Shown piece after piece: positions 1 through 6,262 of a stretch of DNA of 9,516 bases. Location of the stretch: NCBI GenBank assembly GCA_028701715.1, contig JAQVQF010000079.1, forward strand, positions 1 to 9,516. The letters run 5' to 3'. The translations under genes and the position numbers were made by a program. Numbering within the stretch: the first letter of the stretch is position 1; every line of letters starts with the position of its first letter. This DNA is from Eubacteriales bacterium (lineage in GTDB: Bacteria; Bacillota; Clostridia; Oscillospirales; CAG-382). The notes below the pieces were generated by a model. The model searched no databases. It was not told the DNA's origin and saw only the letters and a list, made by a program, of their open reading frames with translations.

Positions 1-5
1 CCTCC
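1..5 (-). promoter_or_regulatory. Ribosome binding site of a leftward gene beyond the left edge
   Basis: On the minus strand the last bases before the window edge read GGAGG, a full Shine-Dalgarno core. It lies about 10 nt downstream of the transcription start predicted from the promoter at 18-46. The start codon would fall a few bases outside the window, so nothing can be said about the gene product. This is inference from position and motif only. Confidence 0.5.
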
Positions 6-17
6 GTTTATGCCGTT

Positions 18-46
18 ATTATATCACCCCTGATATAAAAATACAA
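18..46 (-). promoter_or_regulatory. Extended -10 promoter for an off-edge leftward gene
   Basis: On the minus strand TATAAT (18-23) is a perfect -10 box preceded by TGA, giving the extended -10 form TGnTATAAT. A weak -35, TTGTAT (41-46), stands 17 bp upstream. A weak -35 with an extended -10 is a known functional combination. The predicted start near position 11 leaves a very short leader before the GGAGG at 1-5. The -35 overlaps the T-rich tail of the regulator's terminator, so the leftward gene is probably transcribed separately from the regulator. Confidence 0.6.
19..38. promoter_or_regulatory. Operator-like palindrome over the -10 box
   Basis: A perfect inverted repeat has 8-bp arms, TTATATCA (19-26) and TGATATAA (31-38), separated by CCCC. 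It covers almost all of the minus-strand -10 element and part of the spacer, which is where a dimeric repressor would block RNA polymerase. The AT-rich arms and absence of a following T-run on the leftward strand argue against a terminator. The adjacent XRE protein is one candidate binder, but nothing in the sequence proves this. Confidence 0.45.
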
Positions 47-75
47 TAGAAATAACGGCGGGGTTTCCCCCGCCG
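36..75 (-). terminator. Rho-independent terminator of the XRE regulator gene
   Basis: A perfect 8-bp GC-rich stem pairs CGGCGGGG (56-63) with CCCCGCCG (68-75) around a four-base loop. Read on the minus strand it is followed by a T-rich tract (55 down to 36). It begins about 40 nt after the stop codon of the regulator at 117. On the plus strand the stem is not followed by Ts, so the terminator serves the leftward gene. Confidence 0.8.
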
Positions 76-116
76 ACTGCATTAGTTCCCGCTTCTTTCA
101 ATAAAAATATCCGTTA

Positions 117-1427
117 TTATTCGCAAAACTCGTCTATTTTATCGTTAATATCATCCATTTTATCGTTAATATCGTCTATCTTTCCGTCAAAATCGTCTAT
201 CTTTCCGTCAAGTTCGTCGATTCTGTCGTCGAATTCCTCGCAATCGTCAATTCTGCCCTCAAGCTCGTCAAGACGGTTTTCGATATCGGAAAGCCTGCCT
301 TCTATTTCAGCGACAATATCGTTGAAGTTATTGCGGTTTATGTAGGAATTGTTCCTGCCGTACTGCTTTAATTGATTTTTTACGGAATTGCTGAAATTTA
401 TGGCTTCCCTTACCTGGTCGGGGATATAATCCTTAACACCCTTTTCACGCAGCAGCTTTTTTGTTTCCTCGCTTAATTTGGATAAAAGCGGTGTGAAAAC
501 CGAAGGATCGCATTTTTCGATCCGCTCCTTTATAGCGCTCTCCATCATGGCTTTGTCCGACTGCTCGTAATAAATGGCGATATCCTTCCAGGCCTGGGCG
601 TTATTGCCGAAATGGTCGGCGTAGCCGATAAACATCCGTGTCGCCACGCGGCGTCCGATAAGCTCCCACCAGCCGTTGAACGATGAGGTGCCCTGTCTTA
701 TCATATGTTTTATTCCCTGCTCTGCCAATACCTCCGGCGGGAAGCGGTTTATTATGTGCCTCCACACGTTCCAGTTTCCCGTGGCGTCGACGGTGTGCTT
801 GAAGGTTTCGTTGATGAAATCCTCATCCTTTGAATATATCAGCGTCTCGCCGGCTTTTTTATAGTTCTGCTCGAGACTGTATCTGTCCGGGCATAGGTCG
901 GCGGTGGTGACGAAATTCACGACGGCGCGTTTTATGGATTTTTCGTCGGCGTATTCCACAAGCCCGGTGTCGCCGTTGGAAAGCAGCTGCGACGCGAGTG
1001 TATGCAGGTATTCCTCGTCTGCGAACTGAAAGAGCATTGAAGCGGCTCTTGTTCCTTTGGCGGAAATTACAGTGTCTATCGCGATGCGAAGCGTTTCCTT
1101 TGTAAGATCGGGCGCGAGGTAGTATACGTCGCCCACGCTGGATTTGTCGGCGAGAGCGTAATATTCCGCGTCGGCGTCACGCTTCGATTCCGTACCGCTT
1201 TTTATCTCCTCTCCCGCATACATGCATGCTATCACCTCGTCGGTCTGCACGCCGAGCGCCTTGGAAAGGTCGCCTATCTTGCTGATTTCCGGCATGGCTT
1301 CCCCGCGTTCCCACTTGCTCACCGCCTGATGAGTAACCCCGACAAGGTCGCTCAGCTGGTCCTGGGTAAGTCCCTTGTTTTTTCTTTTTGCCGAAAGAAA
1401 ATCGGCAAATTTTTTCATATCGAACAT
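117..1427 (-). CDS. XRE-family helix-turn-helix protein with C-terminal acidic coiled coil
   Basis: This is probably a cytoplasmic DNA-binding regulator of 436 aa. Residues 11-65 form a Cro/C1-type helix-turn-helix, with the recognisable stretch LTQDQLSDLVGVTHQAVSKW followed by ERG. Residues about 85-340 are a helix-rich region I do not recognise; it is rich in Trp, Tyr and charged residues and may sense a ligand or partner. Residues about 367-434 are a strongly acidic coiled coil made of heptads such as GKIDDFD and NDKMDDI, likely for oligomerisation. No membrane segment is visible. The ATG at 1427 is chosen because AAGGAG (1436-1441) sits 8 nt upstream; the next ATG is three codons in. It has its own promoter (1473-1501) and terminator (56-75), so it is a single-gene unit divergent from parA. 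Its targets are unknown; autoregulation is common in the family but not shown here. Confidence 0.85.
   Translation of the reverse strand: MFDMKKFADFLSAKRKNKGLTQDQLSDLVGVTHQAVSKWERGEAMPEISKIGDLSKALGVQTDEVIACMYAGEEIKSGTESKRDADAEYYALADKSSVGDVYYLAPDLTKETLRIAIDTVISAKGTRAASMLFQFADEEYLHTLASQLLSNGDTGLVEYADEKSIKRAVVNFVTTADLCPDRYSLEQNYKKAGETLIYSKDEDFINETFKHTVDATGNWNVWRHIINRFPPEVLAEQGIKHMIRQGTSSFNGWWELIGRRVATRMFIGYADHFGNNAQAWKDIAIYYEQSDKAMMESAIKERIEKCDPSVFTPLLSKLSEETKKLLREKGVKDYIPDQVREAINFSNSVKNQLKQYGRNNSYINRNNFNDIVAEIEGRLSDIENRLDELEGRIDDCEEFDDRIDELDGKIDDFDGKIDDINDKMDDINDKIDEFCE
123..227 (-). repeat. Five 21-bp repeats encoding coiled-coil heptads
   Basis: Five consecutive 21-bp units encode the regulator's residues 401-435: DRIDELD, GKIDDFD, GKIDDIN, DKMDDIN and DKIDEFC. 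The DNA itself is repetitive, for example TCTATCTTTCCGTCAAAATC-like units in tandem, so the array probably grew by slippage or unequal recombination of whole heptads. It could vary in copy number between strains. Weaker heptads continue upstream to about residue 367. Confidence 0.75.
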
Positions 1428-1472
1428 TTATACAGCTCCTTAATTATTTTCGGTCGGCCTTCCGTTGTGAGT

Positions 1473-1501
1473 ATTTTACCGTAAAAGTGCAGTTAAATCA
1501 A
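1473..1501 (-). promoter_or_regulatory. Promoter of the XRE regulator gene
   Basis: On the minus strand TTGATT (-35, 1496-1501) and TAAAAT (-10, 1473-1478) are separated by exactly 17 bp. Transcription would begin near 1466, leaving a leader of about 39 nt that contains the AAGGAG ribosome binding site. Four of six -35 bases and five of six -10 bases match the vegetative consensus. Confidence 0.6.
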
Positions 1502-1542
1502 TAAACCTGTAATTGAAAACGCCGTTATTTCGGTTGAATTTT

Positions 1543-1571
1543 TTGCAACCTGACGTTGCATGGCTTATTAT
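1543..1571 (+). promoter_or_regulatory. Possible rightward promoter containing a 17-bp dyad
   Basis: TTGCAA (1543-1548) and TATTAT (1566-1571) are spaced 17 bp, a plausible rightward promoter. Overlapping the -35 and filling the spacer is an inverted repeat, TGCAAC-CTGAC-GTTGCA (1544-1560), with perfect 6-bp arms. A dyad in this place is typical of a regulator binding site. It lies 117-133 bp upstream of the regulator start and 233 bp upstream of parA. Whether it drives a longer parA transcript or a short RNA cannot be told from sequence. Confidence 0.4.
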
Positions 1572-1627
1572 AGCACCGACAGCACCCATATTTCAAGATG
1601 CGATGCTTAAAATAAATACTTTTTTAA

Positions 1628-1651
1628 ATAATAACGGTATAACGGTATAAC
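1628..1651 (+). repeat. Tandem ATAACGGT repeat
   Basis: Two exact copies of the 8-mer ATAACGGT (1631-1638 and 1639-1646) are followed by a partial third, ATAAC (1647-1651). The ten bases ending in the first copy, ATAATAACGG (1628-1637), also occur on the minus strand at 13-22 and 111-120. The spacing and recurrence suggest protein binding sites rather than chance, but no binder is identified. Confidence 0.5.
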
Positions 1652-1733
1652 AGGAATTCGGGTAAACAATAAAACAATTCTGCGCGCCTTTGGGCGTTTT
1701 GACTTTGATGTTATTGATTTAATACTTTATCTA

Positions 1734-1762
1734 TTGACAATTCTGCGGTTTGGTTTTATACT
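1734..1762 (+). promoter_or_regulatory. Near-consensus promoter of parA
   Basis: TTGACA (1734-1739) is a perfect -35 and TATACT (1757-1762) matches five of six -10 bases, with an optimal 17-bp spacer. The start point would be near 1769, leaving a leader of about 24 nt before the ATG at 1793, with the G-rich ribosome binding site at 1782-1788. This is the strongest promoter in the window and probably drives at least parA-parB. Confidence 0.8.
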
Positions 1763-1792
1763 ATTATGTAAAATTATGATAGCGGGGGCAGT

Positions 1793-2572
1793 ATGGGCAA
1801 TTTTAAGGTTATCGCTTTTGCCAATCAAAAGGGCGGGGTGGGAAAAACCACCTCGGCGGTAAATGTTTCCGCATATACGGCAAAAGCCGGCCATAAAGTA
1901 TTGCTCATAGACGCCGACCCTCAGGGTAACGCAACCACCGGAATCGGCATAAACAAGAAAAAAGTTTCCTCGACGGTATATGATCTGCTTATATCCAGAG
2001 CGCGGCCGGAAGACACGGTCTGCTCCACCTGCGTACCGGGGCTTTCCCTGATACCCTCGAGCATGGATCTTGTGGGCGCGGAAATAGAGCTTGTGGACAT
2101 GGAAGAACGGGAATACAGGCTGAAAAACGCCGTAAGCCGTTTAAAGGACAGCTTTGATTATATATTTATAGATTGTCCTCCTTCGCTGGGGCTTATCACC
2201 CTTAACGCGCTGGTCGCTTCCGACGGGCTTGTGATACCCGTGCTGTGCGAATTCTATTCCCTTGAAGGGCTAAGCCAGCTTATGAACACCGTAAGATATA
2301 TAAAAAGCCGCAAGAACAGCTCCCTTGAGCTTTTGGGCGTGCTGTTTAACATGTACGACGGAAGGCTTACGCTCAACGTACAGGTTATGGAAGAAATAAA
2401 AAAGCATTTCGACAACAAGGTTTTTAAAAGACCCATACCGAGGAATATAAAGCTAAGCGAAGCCCCGAGCTACGGTATCCCGGTTTATATGTACGATAAA
2501 TACTCGAAAGGCGCCAGAGCATACGAGGATGTGACAAACGAGCTTATAGAAAGATGCAAAGGACAGGATTGA
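1793..2572 (+). CDS. parA: Chromosome-partitioning ATPase ParA (Soj)
   Basis: This is a MinD/ParA-family ATPase that dimerises on ATP, binds DNA non-specifically and works with ParB to move or regulate the replication origin region. At 259 aa it has the length of chromosomal Soj proteins, with no N-terminal helix-turn-helix as in large plasmid ParAs. The deviant Walker A KGGVGKTT is at residues 13-20 (signature Lys13, ATP-binding Lys18), DADPQGN at 40-46, the Walker B-like IFIDCPP at 124-130, and the Soj-typical RNIKLSEAPSYGIPV at 217-231. All key residues are present. The ATG at 1793 follows a G-rich ribosome binding site. parB begins 6 bp after the stop, so the two are co-transcribed. Soj often also controls DnaA activity; whether that holds here is inference. 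Confidence 0.96.
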   Translation: MGNFKVIAFANQKGGVGKTTSAVNVSAYTAKAGHKVLLIDADPQGNATTGIGINKKKVSSTVYDLLISRARPEDTVCSTCVPGLSLIPSSMDLVGAEIELVDMEEREYRLKNAVSRLKDSFDYIFIDCPPSLGLITLNALVASDGLVIPVLCEFYSLEGLSQLMNTVRYIKSRKNSSLELLGVLFNMYDGRLTLNVQVMEEIKKHFDNKVFKRPIPRNIKLSEAPSYGIPVYMYDKYSKGARAYEDVTNELIERCKGQD

Positions 2573-2578
2573 TAATAA

Positions 2579-3472
2579 ATGGCGAAAAAAGGACTCGGGC
2601 GGGGACTTGACGCTCTGCTTGCCGAAAACACGACAGACAACGCCGACGGTATAGCCGTACTCAGACTTGCCGATATAGAGCCCAACCTCAAGCAAGTCAG
2701 GAAGAAATTCGACGCCGAAGCCATAGCCGAGCTTGCTTCATCGGTAAAAGAACACGGCTTGATACAGCCGATTGTGGTAAGACGCTTAAAAAACGGCTTT
2801 TACCAGATTATCGCGGGCGAACGCAGATGGCGCGCCTGTAAAATAGCGGGCTTGACGGAGGTTCCGGTAATAATAAGAGATACCGACGACGAGGCGTCCT
2901 CCCTAATTGCTCTCGTGGAAAATCTTCAGCGTGAAAACCTAAATCCCGTGGAAGAAGCAAACGGTTATAAAAATCTTATGGAGGTATACGGCCTGACTCA
3001 GGAGGAAACAGCCGCCAAGGTGGGTAAATCCCGTCCCGCTGTCGCCAATATCATGCGTATACTCGCCCTGCCCGAACGCATTATCGCTTTGGTACGGGAA
3101 AACAAATTGTCTTACGGTCACGCCAGAGCCCTGCTTCCGCTAATAAATACCGTTAATGAAAAAGAGCTTGAGGATACAGCCGAAAAAATATGCGAAAGCG
3201 GATTATCCGTGCGCGAAACGGAAAATATGGTTAAGTCAAGGCTTGAAAAAGCAACGCGAAAGCAGCCCGCCGTTTCGGTACGCGCGCCTGTAAAGTCGGA
3301 TTATTACAAGCGTCTTGAATCCGACGCGTCGTCTAAGCTGGGAAGACGCATGTCAATACACGAAAATCGCAACGGTCACGGACATATAAGCCTTGCTTTT
3401 TCGTCTTCCAAGGACCTTGAAAGGCTTGTAGAATCACTTTGCGGCGACGATTTTTTTGACAATAACGATTAA
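2579..3472 (+). CDS. parB: Chromosome-partitioning protein ParB (Spo0J)
   Basis: This is a CTP-dependent DNA clamp that loads at parS sites, spreads on DNA, recruits SMC and stimulates ParA ATPase. The 297-aa length is usual. The N-terminal KKGLGRGLDALL (3-14) is the ParA-contacting tail. The ParB/Srx CTPase domain spans about 29-125 and contains the CTP-binding GERRWRA (80-86) and the ENLQRENLNP motif (114-123). A helix-turn-helix for parS binding follows at about 138-165, with a central domain to about 225 and a C-terminal dimerisation domain (about 240-297). The usual NPxQPR start of the domain is here NLKQVR (36-41), a mild deviation. Translation is probably coupled to parA; AAAGGA lies near the end of parA. 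I found no palindromic parS of the TGTTTCACGTGAAACA type in the window. Confidence 0.96.
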   Translation: MAKKGLGRGLDALLAENTTDNADGIAVLRLADIEPNLKQVRKKFDAEAIAELASSVKEHGLIQPIVVRRLKNGFYQIIAGERRWRACKIAGLTEVPVIIRDTDDEASSLIALVENLQRENLNPVEEANGYKNLMEVYGLTQEETAAKVGKSRPAVANIMRILALPERIIALVRENKLSYGHARALLPLINTVNEKELEDTAEKICESGLSVRETENMVKSRLEKATRKQPAVSVRAPVKSDYYKRLESDASSKLGRRMSIHENRNGHGHISLAFSSSKDLERLVESLCGDDFFDNND

Positions 3473-3544
3473 ACATTAAACACGCCGTGGACAAATATTA
3501 TTTTAACGGCTCCGATAAAGCGACCGAAAGGAATATATATAAAA

Positions 3545-4831
3545 ATGATTGATATTAAGCTTCTCCGTTCCCAACCCGAAACGGTAAAGGAAAACATTAA
3601 AAAGAAATTTCAGTTCGACAAGCTTGGTCTTGTGGACGAGGTGCTTTCGCTCGACGTGAGAAACCGCGAAATAAAAATTGAAGTCGAAGCGCTGAGAGCC
3701 GAACGCAACCGTTCCTCAAAGCTTGTGGGCGGCCTGATGGCAAAGGGAAACAAGGAGGAAGCCGAAAAAATCAAAGTCGCCATGGCAGACCTTGGCGGCA
3801 AAATAGACGACCTGACCCGCGAGGAAAAGGAGCATGAGGAAAAAATCGCCTCCTTAATGATGCGGATCCCCAATATAATAGACCCTTCCGTCCCGATAGG
3901 CAGAAACGACACCGAAAACGTGGAGCTTGAGCGTTTCGGCGAGCCTGTCGTCCCCGATTTTGAAATACCCTACCACGCCGATATAATGGAAAGCTTTTAC
4001 GGCATAGACCTTGACGCTGCGCGCCGTGTCGCCGGCAACGGCTTCTATTATCTGATGGGCGATATCGCCCGGCTGCATTCCGCCGTCATAAGCTACGCGC
4101 GCGACTTTATGATAAACCGCGGCTTCACCTATGTCGTTCCTCCCTTTATGATTCGTTCCGCGGTGGTAAGCGGCGTTATGTCGTTTGCGGAAATGGATGC
4201 GATGATGTATAAAATCGAAGGCGAGGATTTATATCTCATCGGCACAAGCGAGCATTCCATGATAGGAAAATATATCGATACAATAACAGACGAAAATACG
4301 CTGCCCCACATCCTCACCAGCTATTCCCCCTGTTTCCGCAAGGAAAAGGGCGCTCACGGCATAGAGGAACGCGGCGTTTACCGTATACATCAGTTTGAAA
4401 AGCAGGAAATGATAGTCATCTGCAAGCCGGAGGATTCCATGAAATGGTATGATATACTGTGGAAGAACACGGTGGACTTGTTCCGTTCGCTTGACATTCC
4501 GGTAAGAACGCTTGAATGCTGTTCCGGCGACCTTGCGGATCTGAAGATTAAATCCTGCGACGTTGAAGCCTGGTCGCCCAGGCAGAAAAAGTACTTTGAG
4601 GTGGGCTCCTGCTCCAACTTAGGCGACGCCCAGGCAAGAAGGCTTAAGATAAGAGCGGACGGCGGTGAGGGCAAGTATCTCGTCCACACTCTCAACAACA
4701 CCGTGGCAGCTCCTCCCAGAATGCTTATCGCATTTTTGGAAAACAACCTAAACCGCGACGGATCGGTATGTATCCCGGCCGCTCTTCGTCCTTATATGGG
4801 CGGTCAGGAGCTGCTGGTTCCCAAAAAATAA
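3545..4831 (+). CDS. serS: Seryl-tRNA synthetase with archaeal/eukaryotic-like motifs
   Basis: This class II aminoacyl-tRNA synthetase charges tRNA-Ser (and tRNA-Sec) with serine in the cytosol. It has 428 aa, the normal size. Residues 1 to about 110 form the antiparallel coiled-coil arm that grips the tRNA long variable arm. The catalytic core follows: a serine-binding segment LYLIGTSEHSM (229-239), motif 2 CFRKEKGAHGIEERGVYRIH (263-282) continuing QFEKQE, and motif 3 from HTLNNT (381) to FLENN (401). Typical bacterial enzymes carry TAEVP in the serine segment and HTLNGS in motif 3; the TSEH, GAHG and HTLNNT seen here are more like archaeal and eukaryotic type 1 SerRS. It lacks the inserted zinc domain of methanogen-type SerRS. 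AAAGGA (3527-3532) precedes the ATG. Only 72 bp separate it from parB, too little for a serine T-box leader, so it is probably read from the parAB promoter or a weak local one. Confidence 0.94.
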   Translation: MIDIKLLRSQPETVKENIKKKFQFDKLGLVDEVLSLDVRNREIKIEVEALRAERNRSSKLVGGLMAKGNKEEAEKIKVAMADLGGKIDDLTREEKEHEEKIASLMMRIPNIIDPSVPIGRNDTENVELERFGEPVVPDFEIPYHADIMESFYGIDLDAARRVAGNGFYYLMGDIARLHSAVISYARDFMINRGFTYVVPPFMIRSAVVSGVMSFAEMDAMMYKIEGEDLYLIGTSEHSMIGKYIDTITDENTLPHILTSYSPCFRKEKGAHGIEERGVYRIHQFEKQEMIVICKPEDSMKWYDILWKNTVDLFRSLDIPVRTLECCSGDLADLKIKSCDVEAWSPRQKKYFEVGSCSNLGDAQARRLKIRADGGEGKYLVHTLNNTVAAPPRMLIAFLENNLNRDGSVCIPAALRPYMGGQELLVPKK

Positions 4832-4883
4832 AGAAGACGGGAATCGGACGCATCCCTTCATTGACGAAAGGAAGATTATTAAA

Positions 4884-5288
4884 ATGAGTACTTTTGAACA
4901 AATTCTTTTGGCGTTTATTTTCGGGGTCACAGCGGCTGCGGTATATACCTACTATACAAAAAGCATTCTCGGAGGGCTTGTGAGAAAGCTTTTCGAGCAT
5001 AACGCTTTCGACGGGGATTCCGCGATATCGCTTGAGGAGGCCGGCTATAAAAAGAGCTTCCTGTTAAAATATTCGTTGCGTCCGGGTACCGATTTTGCCG
5101 AAACCGTAAGATCCGTTGACGGCAGGTACTATATTCCCGAAGATAAAATCGAAAAGGCCGAAAGCAAATATAAAAACGAAAGTATTACGGTTTTTGTCGT
5201 TTTGCTCGCCATACTCGCATTGGCGATAATCGCTCTTGCCTGTATCTATATATTCCCCGACCTTTTGGAAATAGCAAAGAATATCTGA
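4884..5288 (+). CDS. Small two-helix membrane protein of unknown function
   Basis: I do not recognise a family for this 134-aa protein. It has a hydrophobic segment at about residues 6-24 and a second at about 102-124 (FVVLLAILALAIIALACIYI), with a mostly polar region of roughly 75 residues between them. That middle part includes SLEEAGYKKSFLLKYSLRPG (49-68) and YYIPEDKIEKAESKY (82-96), suggesting a small folded domain. Both termini would then lie on the same side of the membrane; which side is uncertain. The start at 4884 is well supported by AAAGGAAG (4867-4874), 9 nt upstream. It sits 52 bp after serS and 82 bp before the MORN protein gene, within a same-strand run. Confidence 0.75.
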   Translation: MSTFEQILLAFIFGVTAAAVYTYYTKSILGGLVRKLFEHNAFDGDSAISLEEAGYKKSFLLKYSLRPGTDFAETVRSVDGRYYIPEDKIEKAESKYKNESITVFVVLLAILALAIIALACIYIFPDLLEIAKNI

Positions 5289-5370
5289 ATTTAACGGAGA
5301 AAGCTTACCGTGTTTTCCCGTTTTTATACGCATATGATTTTCCCGGCAGCAGAAAGGAACAAAGCAAACT

Positions 5371-6231
5371 ATGTATAAACGCAGACAAGGGATACATCCC
5401 GTCGTACTTATTTTAATATTAGCGGTAATTTGTGTGGCGGCAACGGTCATCATTCTACTTTCGATGGGTTACCGTTATGTCACCAACGCGGACGGTTATA
5501 GATTTTTCGGCAAGGTGGTCGAAGGACAGCCCGTCAGCGGTACGATAAGATATCCCGACGGCGGAACCGCCACTCTGGATTATTACAACAATACTATCGA
5601 ATTTTCCAACGGTGACAAATACAAGGGTGACATTTTCCAGCTGTACCGTCACGGCGACGGAGAAATGACTTATTATGCCACCGGCGATAAATACAGCGGG
5701 GCCTTCAACTGCGATACGATGAACGGAAAGGGTACCTATACCTACCGAAACGGCGACATGTATTCCGGTAACCTTGTGGATAATAAAATGAACGGTTCCG
5801 GCATGTACAGCTGGACCGACGGATCATATTACGTGGGCGAATTCAAAAACGGTCTCCCGGACGGTTACGGGGTTTTCACCTTCCCGGCGGCGGCGGGAAC
5901 AACCGCCGCAAGATATGAGGGGCAGTTTTCCAACGGAGTCAAGCACGGAGAGGGCACGTTTTATTTCGACAGCGGAGATGTGTATACCGGCACTTTCGCA
6001 AACGACAAACGTGTCGGCAAGGGTGTTTATAAATGGGCCAACGGAGAGACATATACGGGTAATTTTATCGACAACAAGCTTGACACGCGCATAAAGGATG
6101 AAAACGGTGAATTCAAGCGCAATACCGACGGCACCTATGTGCACGGGGAAACGGCGGTGTATACCTGGATTTCGGGAAGAAGCTACACGGGATATTTTGA
6201 AAACGGCAAGATAGTAGTCGTTGGCGGTTGA
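5371..6231 (+). CDS. Membrane-anchored MORN-repeat protein
   Basis: This 286-aa protein has a basic N-terminus (MYKRRQ) and one hydrophobic segment at about 9-31, so it is probably an uncleaved signal anchor with the rest outside the membrane. After about residue 80 it is built from MORN repeats of the form G-x-x-Y-x-G-x-F/L at a 22-24-residue period: units begin near residues 81, 105, 128, 151, 180, 202, 225 and 269, six close to consensus and the last two degenerate. MORN repeats form elongated beta-hairpin sheets and can bind proteins or lipids. No enzymatic domain is visible. Residues 173-181 are an Ala/Gly-rich insertion between repeats, and 238-265 another. AGAAAGGA (5351-5358) precedes the ATG. 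A role in the envelope is inferred from the anchor and the neighbouring membrane genes; the exact function is unknown. Confidence 0.85.
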   Translation: MYKRRQGIHPVVLILILAVICVAATVIILLSMGYRYVTNADGYRFFGKVVEGQPVSGTIRYPDGGTATLDYYNNTIEFSNGDKYKGDIFQLYRHGDGEMTYYATGDKYSGAFNCDTMNGKGTYTYRNGDMYSGNLVDNKMNGSGMYSWTDGSYYVGEFKNGLPDGYGVFTFPAAAGTTAARYEGQFSNGVKHGEGTFYFDSGDVYTGTFANDKRVGKGVYKWANGETYTGNFIDNKLDTRIKDENGEFKRNTDGTYVHGETAVYTWISGRSYTGYFENGKIVVVGG

Positions 6232-6262
6232 ACGGGTAAAAAATCAAACGGGGGTTAGGAAT

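Larger units (their letters stand above)
1428..1792. other. Divergent intergenic region between the XRE gene and parA
   Basis: This 365-bp non-coding stretch is AT-rich and contains, from left to right, the regulator's ribosome binding site (1436-1441) and promoter (1473-1501), an inverted copy of a 12-base motif also found near the left edge (1520-1531), a 17-bp dyad within a possible rightward promoter (1543-1571), a tandem ATAACGGT repeat (1631-1646), a weak hairpin CGCC/GGCG followed by four Ts (1685-1700), and the parA promoter (1734-1762). I saw no tRNA, riboswitch or convincing small open frame. Confidence 0.7.

Noticed and set aside
1685..1700. Terminator of a small RNA started near 1578
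   Set aside because: CGCC/GGCG with four Ts is too weak to call a terminator; mentioned only as a possibility with the promoter at 1543-1571.
1793..3472. A parS centromere site within or next to parAB
   Set aside because: I looked for the TGTTTCACGTGAAACA palindrome or near variants on both strands and saw none. It may lie outside the window.
3473..3544. A separate serS promoter using TATTAT at 3496-3501
   Set aside because: The -10-like hexamer is reasonable, but no acceptable -35 lies 16-18 bp upstream, so I did not list it.
4832..4883. Terminator after serS from GGGA/TCCC pairing (about 4839-4856)
   Set aside because: The stem is only four base pairs with a ten-base loop and no T-run follows.
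5289..5370. Terminator or promoter between the two-helix protein and the MORN gene
   Set aside because: ACGG/CCGT pairs over a long loop and T-rich runs are present, but neither a stable stem nor a -35/-10 pair with correct spacing is visible.
6221..6262. TTG start at 6221 for the isomerase
   Set aside because: It overlaps the MORN gene, has no ribosome binding site and adds residues without family character; the ATG at 6263 is better.
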